From NCBI GenBank assembly GCA_031260765.1, contig JAISKX010000020.1, positions 1-7,093 on the forward strand: a DNA stretch of 7,093 bases. The letters run 5' to 3'. Shown here piece after piece: positions 1-4,824 of the stretch; position 1 is the stretch's first letter; every line of letters starts with the position of its first letter. Source of the stretch: Endomicrobium sp. GTDB lineage: Bacteria; Elusimicrobiota; Endomicrobiia; Endomicrobiales; Endomicrobiaceae. The notes under the pieces are model-generated. The model saw only the letters and a list, made by a program, of their open reading frames with translations. It did not search any database and was not told where the DNA came from. The position numbers and the translations under genes were made by a program.

Positions 1-165
1 GCCCGCGGTCTCGGCGGCAAGGGCGAAGTGTTTTATACAGGAGAACTTGGAGATGTAGAAGCCGCAACAAAAAATGCCCTTGAACTTATGGGCAAAGACG
101 GCGTAATAGTCAGCACAGCGGTAATCCCAAGACCAACAAAATCTCTGATAGAAGCAATAAGTTAA
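1..165 (+). CDS. BMC-domain microcompartment shell protein, C-terminal fragment
   Basis: This is the last 54 codons of a gene that begins before the window; frame 1 is open from base 1 to the TAA at 163-165. The fragment reads as the end of a bacterial microcompartment (BMC) fold: a strand ending EVFYTGELGDVEAA matches the usual 'G(D/E)(V/L)xxVxAA' segment, a helix follows, and then STAVIPRPTKSLIEAI resembles the common 'VIPRPHxxVxxxL' ending of shell proteins. Such proteins form the hexameric or pseudohexameric tiles of a protein shell enclosing aldehyde-producing metabolism. With only one partial domain visible I cannot decide between a single-domain hexamer (BMC-H) and the second half of a tandem-domain trimer (BMC-T); the wording of the GKGEVFYTGEL strand makes me lean to BMC-T. 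The downstream alcohol dehydrogenase and Pta fit a microcompartment locus. Confidence 0.8.
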   Translation, partial: ARGLGGKGEVFYTGELGDVEAATKNALELMGKDGVIVSTAVIPRPTKSLIEAIS

Positions 166-170
166 TGTAG

Positions 171-191
171 AGACGCGCTATATGCGCGTCT
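171..191. repeat. Perfect intercistronic hairpin between shell gene and alcohol dehydrogenase gene
   Basis: AGACGCGC (171-178) and GCGCGTCT (184-191) are perfect reverse complements around a 5-base loop, TATAT. The hairpin begins 6 bases after the shell-gene stop codon and ends 11 bases before the AGGAG of the next gene. It is followed by GAAAAATTT rather than a clean T-run, so it is a poor intrinsic terminator. It could protect the upstream message from 3' exonuclease, give partial termination that lowers dehydrogenase relative to shell protein, or be a dispersed palindromic repeat (the left side reads GTAGAGACGCGC, like repeat families I recall from other bacteria). The structure is certain; the role is not. 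Confidence 0.75.
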
Positions 192-214
192 GAAAAATTT
201 ACAGGAGTAGTTAT

Positions 215-1423
215 ATGATAAGTTTATTTAATCCAGTCCCATTTATGTTCACAGGTTCGGGCGCAATATCCAAAATCCCGTCCCATTTAAAAGAAAGAGG
301 ATATAATAATCCTTTAATTGTCACTGATAAAACAATAGTGACTTTCCCGTTCTTTGCAAAAATCAAAGAATTGTTTCCAAATGCCGTTATATATGATAAA
401 ACACTGCCCAATCCTCCCGACACTCAAATACATGAAGGCGCGGACATATATAAAAAGAATAATTGCGATTGTTTGATTGCAGTAGGCGGAGGCAGCGCGA
501 TGGATTGCGCTAAGGCTATAGGCATAATAGCGGCAAACGGCGGCAATATTCATGATTATGCAAAAGCGCCAAACAGCGTGCCTAAACCCATACCTCATTT
601 AGCGGCTATTCCTACTACGGCGGGCAGCGGTTCTGAATGCACGGCGGCGGCTATGATTACCAATACCGAAGGTCATCATTCAAAGATGGCAGTTCTCAGC
701 GTAAATATAATTCCGTCAGCGTCTTTTATAGACCCAGATATAATGGTTGCTTTGCCGCCTTTTCTTACGGCATCTACCGGTCTTGACGCTCTTGCTCATG
801 CTATTGAAGCCTATCTTGCAAAAAATGCAAATGAATATACCGACGGACTTTCATTTACCGCTATAAGATTGATTTTTAAATATCTGCCCAGAGCGGTTGC
901 AAACGGCGCAGATATGAAAGCAAGAGAAAAAATGGCTTATGCTCAATCTATGGCTGGCATTGCTTTTAATAGCGCGGGGTTAGGTCTTGTTCATGCTATG
1001 TCTCATCCTTTAAGCGCTACTTACGGCATACCGCATGGAGTTGCAAATTCAATTTTGCTTCCTTGGGTGATGGAATTTAATAGAATGGCGCGCCATGATA
1101 AAATGATAGAAATTGCAGAAGCCGCCGGAGAAAATAGATTTAATCTCCCAAGCAGAGATGTCGCCGCTCTTGCGGCAAAATCTGTCCGCATTCTCAGCAG
1201 CGATGTAGGCGTAGTCACAAATATAAGCGAGGCGGTTTCTATGCTTGGAAAATATGCAAATTTTGAAAAAGATATAGAGGGTCTTATAAAAGATGCAAGA
1301 GAAGACCTTTTTATAAAAGATAATCCGAGAAATGCGTCGCCGTCTGACATCAGGGCTATTTATGCTTCTTGTTGGTCAACTGCGACGATAGATGTTATCA
1401 GGAGACTAAGGGAGTTAAATTAA
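215..1423 (+). CDS. Iron-containing alcohol dehydrogenase (FucO/PduQ/1,3-propanediol dehydrogenase type)
   Basis: This 402-residue protein belongs to the group III metal-dependent alcohol dehydrogenases, which interconvert aldehydes and alcohols with NAD(H). The nucleotide-binding loop GGGSAMD is at residues 91-97, followed by TTAGSGSE at 134-141. The expected iron ligands are all present: D191 and H195 in GLDALAHAIEAY, H260 in LVHAMSHPLSATYG, and H274 in GIPHG. Length and N-terminus match the family, and I see no added amphipathic targeting helix at either end. The ATG at 215 is supported by AGGAG at 203-207, 7 bases upstream. It follows a BMC shell gene with only a hairpin between, so it probably reduces the aldehyde made in the compartment (acetaldehyde, propionaldehyde or similar) and recycles NAD+, like PduQ or EutG. 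Substrate cannot be read from the sequence; lactaldehyde or 1,3-propanediol activity is also possible. Confidence 0.93.
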   Translation: MISLFNPVPFMFTGSGAISKIPSHLKERGYNNPLIVTDKTIVTFPFFAKIKELFPNAVIYDKTLPNPPDTQIHEGADIYKKNNCDCLIAVGGGSAMDCAKAIGIIAANGGNIHDYAKAPNSVPKPIPHLAAIPTTAGSGSECTAAAMITNTEGHHSKMAVLSVNIIPSASFIDPDIMVALPPFLTASTGLDALAHAIEAYLAKNANEYTDGLSFTAIRLIFKYLPRAVANGADMKAREKMAYAQSMAGIAFNSAGLGLVHAMSHPLSATYGIPHGVANSILLPWVMEFNRMARHDKMIEIAEAAGENRFNLPSRDVAALAAKSVRILSSDVGVVTNISEAVSMLGKYANFEKDIEGLIKDAREDLFIKDNPRNASPSDIRAIYASCWSTATIDVIRRLRELN

Positions 1424-1428
1424 ACTAT

Positions 1429-1438
1429 AAGGAGGAGG
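1429..1438 (+). promoter_or_regulatory. Orphan Shine-Dalgarno-like sequence with no start codon after it
   Basis: AAGGAGGAGG begins 6 bases after the alcohol dehydrogenase stop codon and is a very strong ribosome-binding match, but no ATG, GTG or TTG follows at usable distance. The first ATG is at 1493 and opens a five-codon frame that stops at once. The stretch continues purine-rich to about 1470. It may be the relic of a lost gene or a chance purine tract. The rest of the gap to 1547 holds a weak inverted repeat, ATTTCAA (1487-1493) with TTGAAAT (1504-1510), and no convincing promoter. Confidence 0.35.
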
Positions 1439-1547
1439 ATAGAAGAAGCGAGCAGCAGAAGTAAAAAACGGTTAGATATTTCACCAATTTCAATGCAAAG
1501 GCTTTGAAATAAAAAATACGAAACAAAATTTATCTTAGGAGGATAAA

Positions 1548-2858
1548 ATGTTTAAAAAATTAAAATCGATGTTAAGTTTAGTATTGGCAACTGCATTTGT
1601 ATTCGCATTGTCAACCAGCGCTTTCAGCGCAGCTTCAAAGACCCTTGCTAAGGGCAATTGGGATCCTAATACAAGAGACCAAATTCAACAAATGATTGAC
1701 AGAAACGGCAACAGCAACAAGTTCAAAACCTATGATGTCAACAAAAAGCCCTATGCTGTTTTTGATTGGGATCAAACCTGTATTTTCAATGATACAGAAG
1801 AAGCATTGTTTCGCTATATGATAGACAATGTTAAGTTCAAAGCAACGCCAAGTGAATTTGCGCAAGCTCTCAAACAACAAATTCCTGATGTAAAAAAGAA
1901 TTTCGGCAAAGATTTCAACAACAAAGCCGGACAACCTACGAATTTAGCTTTGTTTTCAGAAGACTTAAACAAAGATTATAAATTCATCTATGACAATTAC
2001 ATCAAGAGCCAAAAAATGTCTCTTGCAGACCTTCAAAAGACCAATCAATTCTTGGATTGGCGCGCAAAATTCGCTACTCTTTATGAAGCGGTAGGCGATA
2101 CTTTTGATGCGGCGACAAGTTATCCTTGGGTTCTTTATTTCTTCGTAGGAATGACTCCTGCGGAAGTTGCCGCTGTTTCTGAAGAGTCCAATGATGCGGC
2201 TTTCAAAGCTCCTATCGGCAAATTCACATGGACAAGCCCAGATGCTCTTCCCGGCAAGGCTGGAGTTATTTCATATAGTTTCAAATCAGGACTTCGCATT
2301 GAAAAAGAAATGTCTGATTTGATGGCTGTTCTTAGGGCAAATGGAATAGATGTTTATGTTTGTTCTGCTTCTCATGAAGAAGTTGTTAAAGTTTTCGCAG
2401 GACTTTCTAAATATGGGTATAATGTCCCTCCAGAAAATGTAATCGGAATGAAAACAAAACTTAAAGATGGTAAATTCTTAGCGGAATATGATTATTCTAA
2501 CGGTTATCCTCAGACTCAAGGCAAAGGGAAAACAACCGCTATTACCAACATTTTGGTTAAGAAATACGGATATGGGCCTCTTTTCATAGCAAGCGATAGT
2601 TCTGGCGACCGCGATATGGCGATAGATTTTCCAGACACACAATTGACTCTTATGATTAACCGTTTGTATGCAAATGCCTATGGAAAATTAGGTCTTGTAG
2701 CCTATAAGGCATATCAGCAAAAGATAACTCCTCGTTTCGTATTGCAAGGAAGAGATGAGAACCAAGGTCAGTTCCGTCCTTCAATGAAAACAATAAAGAT
2801 GGGGCAGAAAGAAGAAGCGCTTTTCCATAAAGATATAGACCCTACAATAAAGAAATAG
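1548..2858 (+). CDS. Exported HAD-superfamily phosphatase, phosphorylcholine phosphatase (PchP)-like
   Basis: This 436-residue protein starts with a signal peptide: KK at 3-4, a hydrophobic core at about 9-22, and a likely cleavage around residues 27-29 (SAFSAAS). The mature part has the HAD motifs in order: I is DWDQT at 73-77 (nucleophile D73, acid/base D75); II is S273 in VYVCSASHEE; III is probably K328 in GKTTAI; IV is D350, D354 and D356 in ASDSSGDRD. The DxDxT form, the YPW at 192-194, SASHEE followed by YGYNVPPENVIG (289-300), and the LMINR strand near 368-372 resemble what I recall of Pseudomonas PchP, which releases choline and phosphate from phosphorylcholine in the periplasm. The spacing within motif IV differs by one residue from that of PchP. 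The substrate is therefore inferred; phosphoethanolamine or another phosphomonoester is possible. The start is fixed by AGGAGG at 1537-1542. It lies between two fermentation genes and is followed by a strong terminator. Its first half uses more C-ending codons than its neighbours by eye, suggesting high expression. Confidence 0.82.
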   Translation: MFKKLKSMLSLVLATAFVFALSTSAFSAASKTLAKGNWDPNTRDQIQQMIDRNGNSNKFKTYDVNKKPYAVFDWDQTCIFNDTEEALFRYMIDNVKFKATPSEFAQALKQQIPDVKKNFGKDFNNKAGQPTNLALFSEDLNKDYKFIYDNYIKSQKMSLADLQKTNQFLDWRAKFATLYEAVGDTFDAATSYPWVLYFFVGMTPAEVAAVSEESNDAAFKAPIGKFTWTSPDALPGKAGVISYSFKSGLRIEKEMSDLMAVLRANGIDVYVCSASHEEVVKVFAGLSKYGYNVPPENVIGMKTKLKDGKFLAEYDYSNGYPQTQGKGKTTAITNILVKKYGYGPLFIASDSSGDRDMAIDFPDTQLTLMINRLYANAYGKLGLVAYKAYQQKITPRFVLQGRDENQGQFRPSMKTIKMGQKEEALFHKDIDPTIKK

Positions 2859-2888
2859 TCGGGGCTATAGTCAGTAATTTTCACAATC

Positions 2889-2930
2889 GCTATGCCCAAA
2901 GATTTTTTCTTTGGGCATAGTATTTTTTTT
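2889..2930 (+). terminator. Strong intrinsic terminator after the phosphatase gene
   Basis: A perfect 13-base-pair stem runs from C2890-A2902 to T2908-G2920 (arm CTATGCCCAAAGA), with a 5-base T loop and a possible extra G-U pair at 2889/2921. It is followed by TATTTTTTTT (2921-2930). It begins 30 bases after the phosphatase stop codon and has all the marks of a Rho-independent terminator on the + strand. The last T directly touches the pta ribosome-binding site. Confidence 0.93.
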
Positions 2931-2938
2931 GAGAGGAG
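2931..2938 (+). promoter_or_regulatory. Ribosome-binding site that fixes the pta start at 2943
   Basis: GAGAGGAG lies 4 bases before ATG 2943. The in-frame upstream ATG at 2892 falls inside the terminator stem, has no ribosome-binding sequence, and would add 17 residues (MPKDFFFG...) that are only translated hairpin and T-run. The start at 2943 gives a protein beginning MKFETELINRAK, the normal N-terminus for the family. Confidence 0.85.
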
Positions 2939-2942
2939 TAAA

Positions 2943-3932
2943 ATGAAATTTGAAACAGAACTAATCAATAGAGCAAAAACAAAAAAACAGCATATAATTT
3001 TGCCGGAAGGAAATGATGAAAGAATTTTACTTGCCGCAGAAAAAGTTCTTGCGGCTGATTTTGCCCAACTTACAATTTTTGGCAATCCCGATGAGATGAA
3101 CAATAAGGCAAAACAACTCGGGCTTAAAAATTTCAACAAAGCGCATCTTCTTGATTATAAAAAAGACGCCTCGTTTAACGATATTGCTCACACATATTAT
3201 GAATTGCGTAAATCAAAAGGCATTACTGAGGCAGACGCTGTTAAACAATTGCAAGACAGAAATTTCTACGGAACTATGTTGGTATATTGTAAAAAAGCAA
3301 ACGGTATGGTTTCAGGAGCAGACGGCACGACGGCAGACACTATCCGCCCCGCTCTTTCAATCCTTAAAACCAAGCCGGGCTGTTCTATTGCAAGTTCTGT
3401 GTTTTTGATGATTTTAAGCGACGGTAGAGTATGGGTTTTTGGAGATTGCGCTATAAATCCCAATCCCAATCCCGCTCAACTTGCGGAAATCGCAATCATA
3501 TCTGCGCAAACCGCAAAATCTTTCGGCATTGACCCAAAAGTCGCAATGCTCAGTTATTCAAGCGGTTCATCGGGCAAGGGACCAGATGTAGATGCAGTTA
3601 AAGAGGCTGTTAAAATTGCAATATCAGCTTCACAACGCTTATATCCTAATCTTCCAATTGACGGACCTTTACAATTTGACGCAGCTGTAGATGCAAAAAC
3701 AGCTGCTTCAAAAATGTCTAATTCTAAAGTGGCAGGCAATGCGACAGTGATGATTTTTCCAGATTTGAATGCCGGCAATATCTGTTATAAAGCGGTTCAA
3801 AGGGCGGCAAATGCTCTTGCCATAGGACCTATAATTCAAGGACTCAATGCCCCAGTCAATGACCTTTCCCGCGGCGCCTTAGTCGAAGATATAGTCAACA
3901 CAATCGCTGTCACAGCTCTACAAGCTCAATAG
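2943..3932 (+). CDS. pta: Phosphate acetyltransferase
   Basis: This 329-residue enzyme interconverts acetyl-CoA plus phosphate with acetyl-phosphate plus CoA, the step before acetate kinase makes ATP in acetate fermentation. It is a full-length short-form Pta without the N-terminal regulatory domains of the E. coli enzyme. Visible family blocks are IILPEGNDERILLAA (18-32), GMVSGADGTTADTIRPAL (121-138), SYSSGSSGKGPDVDAV (204-219), DGPLQFDAAV (240-249) and PVNDLSRGALVEDIV (304-318). S309, R310 and D316 correspond to catalytic and CoA-binding residues described for the Methanosarcina enzyme. The true start is 2943, not the in-frame ATG at 2892 (see the ribosome-binding site entry). No encapsulation-type helix precedes the catalytic domain, so it may act in the cytosol. 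EutD is a close relative and a reasonable alternative name, given the shell gene upstream. No acetate kinase gene is in the window. Confidence 0.95.
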   Translation: MKFETELINRAKTKKQHIILPEGNDERILLAAEKVLAADFAQLTIFGNPDEMNNKAKQLGLKNFNKAHLLDYKKDASFNDIAHTYYELRKSKGITEADAVKQLQDRNFYGTMLVYCKKANGMVSGADGTTADTIRPALSILKTKPGCSIASSVFLMILSDGRVWVFGDCAINPNPNPAQLAEIAIISAQTAKSFGIDPKVAMLSYSSGSSGKGPDVDAVKEAVKIAISASQRLYPNLPIDGPLQFDAAVDAKTAASKMSNSKVAGNATVMIFPDLNAGNICYKAVQRAANALAIGPIIQGLNAPVNDLSRGALVEDIVNTIAVTALQAQ

Positions 3933-3934
3933 GT

Positions 3935-3948
3935 GCGGCTTGCGCCGC
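3935..3948. other. Short GC hairpin immediately after pta
   Basis: GCGGC (3935-3939) pairs perfectly with GCCGC (3944-3948) around a TTGC loop, starting 2 bases after the pta stop codon. No T-run follows, so it is not a standard intrinsic terminator. It may help stabilise the 3' end of the pta message or belong to the repeats that follow. Confidence 0.45.
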
Positions 3949-4003
3949 GATACACACGGCGGGTGGGCTTTATAGTTTTCCGCGATGGGATGGTCGCTTT
4001 GCC

Positions 4004-4075
4004 TTTTGGCGTCTTTTGACACAATTTGCCTGCTGATGTAGCGCTGCTATACGGCGCAGGCAAATTCTGCCAAAA
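4004..4075. repeat. Long inverted repeat with 11-base perfect arms
   Basis: AATTTGCCTGC (4023-4033) and GCAGGCAAATT (4056-4066) are perfect reverse complements separated by 22 bases. A second pair, TTTTGGC (4004-4010) and GCCAAAA (4069-4075), sits outside them, giving a nested but asymmetric stem (12 unpaired bases on the left, 2 on the right). There is no T-run, so a simple terminator is unlikely. A palindromic mini-element or folded RNA are the options. Confidence 0.65.
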
Positions 4076-4138
4076 TACGCTCAAAATGCTTCGCGAGGTG
4101 CGGTGAAAGATTTGCTGATATGTAAAAATAGGCGTGTC

Positions 4139-4210
4139 GTCATTCTGGGCAAAGTAAGACTGTCATTCTGGACGAAGTAAGCCTGTCATTCTGCGCGAAG
4201 TCGCAGAATC
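4139..4210. repeat. Three-copy 23-base tandem repeat beginning GTCATTCTG, last copy a hairpin
   Basis: GTCATTCTG occurs at 4139, 4162 and 4185, exactly 23 bases apart. Copies 1 and 2 match at 20 of 23 positions, sharing AAGTAAG in the second half. Copy 3 diverges after GAAGT and ends CGCAGAATC. In copy 3, ATTCTGCG (4188-4195) pairs perfectly with CGCAGAAT (4202-4209) over a 6-base loop, CGAAGT. Sequences like GTCATTCTGxGCGAAG...GAATCT are, from memory, dispersed intergenic repeats in many unrelated bacterial genomes. The array ends 57 bases before the peptidase-inhibitor gene. Confidence 0.88.
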
Positions 4211-4267
4211 TATTTTATGCAGTTGTTCAAGCCTTTGCTTTTAATAGTATTATCACAGGAATAAATA

Positions 4268-4816
4268 ATGAATACACACATTTTAAAATCAATCATTTTT
4301 GTTTTAATTTTTAGTTTTTGTTGCGCGCCTGTTTTTGGCGCGGAGGCAAATAATAAGAAAGTAGATGTAAAAAATGTCAAAGTTCAAAATGTTAAAAAAC
4401 CTGCGCCTAAAAGCAATAATGCGAAAACTCCTATAAAAGACAATCAAAAGGCAGTTAAAGTTGCGCCGCCAAAACCTGTAAAAGCTGAAGATATAATTAT
4501 GGAAAGAGTATATACTGATGTTGGGGAAGAGGTCAAAATAGATTTAGAGGCAAATCCCACCACAGGATATTCTTGGACTGTCAGCGAGCCTGAAAAATTA
4601 AATATCTTAGAAATTATCAATGAACAATATAATGCAAGCAAACGCTCTGAAATATCAGAAGCAAATTTAACGGGCGCAAGCGGCACGCAGACTTTTACTT
4701 TTAAAGTCATCAAGTCTGGGATTGATGTAGTCCGCTTTGAATATGCCCGTCCTTGGCAAAAAGGACAACAAAAAACAAAGCCTTCATATAAGGCTTATGA
4801 AGTAATAGCAGAATAG
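4268..4816 (+). CDS. Exported chagasin-type (MEROPS I42) cysteine peptidase inhibitor
   Basis: This 182-residue protein has three parts. A signal peptide covers about 1-24 (K7, hydrophobic core 9-19, cleavage near VFGA). A Lys/Pro/Asn-rich, low-complexity linker runs from 26 to about 74. The inhibitor domain fills 78-182. The domain has the three loops with which chagasin-family inhibitors block papain-like proteases: NPTTGYSW (96-103), TGASGTQTFTF (135-145, the GxGG-type loop with Ser in place of one Gly), and RPW (161-163). It is expected to act outside the cytoplasm; a classic lipobox is not apparent despite the CC at 18-19. AGGA at 4257-4260 supports the ATG at 4268. mutL begins 8 bases after its stop codon, so the two are probably co-transcribed although they share no obvious function. 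Its target, a host, competitor or own protease, is unknown. Confidence 0.9.
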   Translation: MNTHILKSIIFVLIFSFCCAPVFGAEANNKKVDVKNVKVQNVKKPAPKSNNAKTPIKDNQKAVKVAPPKPVKAEDIIMERVYTDVGEEVKIDLEANPTTGYSWTVSEPEKLNILEIINEQYNASKRSEISEANLTGASGTQTFTFKVIKSGIDVVRFEYARPWQKGQQKTKPSYKAYEVIAE

Positions 4817-4824
4817 GGAATATA

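Larger units (their letters stand above)
3933..4267. other. Gene-free, repeat-rich intergenic region
   Basis: No frame here has a credible start, length and ribosome-binding site. The longest open stretch (about 4033-4180 on the + strand) has no start codon and runs straight through the inverted-repeat loop and the 23-base repeats, so I treat it as non-coding. The region holds a small GC hairpin just after pta, a long inverted repeat, and a three-copy tandem repeat, each listed separately. No T-rich terminator follows pta. A promoter for the peptidase-inhibitor operon should lie between the repeat array and 4257; TTGTTC (4223-4228) with TAGTAT (4245-4250) at 16 bases is the best but weak candidate. 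Confidence 0.8.

Noticed and set aside
2892..2942. Longer pta reading frame starting at ATG 2892
   Set aside because: The ATG lies in the terminator stem, has no ribosome-binding site, and the added 17 residues are translated hairpin and T-run. ATG 2943 has a good site and matches the family N-terminus.
3151..3408. Overlapping 85-codon + strand reading frame inside pta
   Set aside because: It is an alternative frame of a strongly conserved gene, with no ribosome-binding site and no recognisable domain.
3456..3473. Three tandem AATCCC units inside pta
   Set aside because: They encode the NPNPNP segment, and a similar NPNP run is normal at this point in Pta; protein conservation explains the repeat.
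4033..4180. Open stretch in the pta-inhibitor gap that could be read as a small protein
   Set aside because: It has no start codon or ribosome-binding site, and it runs through the inverted-repeat loop and the 23-base repeats, so its openness reflects the repeats.
4139..4210. CRISPR array
   Set aside because: The 23-base units are contiguous with no unique spacers, and no cas gene is present.
4223..4250. Promoter TTGTTC / TAGTAT for the inhibitor operon
   Set aside because: Only 3 of 6 and 4 of 6 consensus bases match, and a start about 7 bases downstream would leave almost no leader; too weak to list as a feature.
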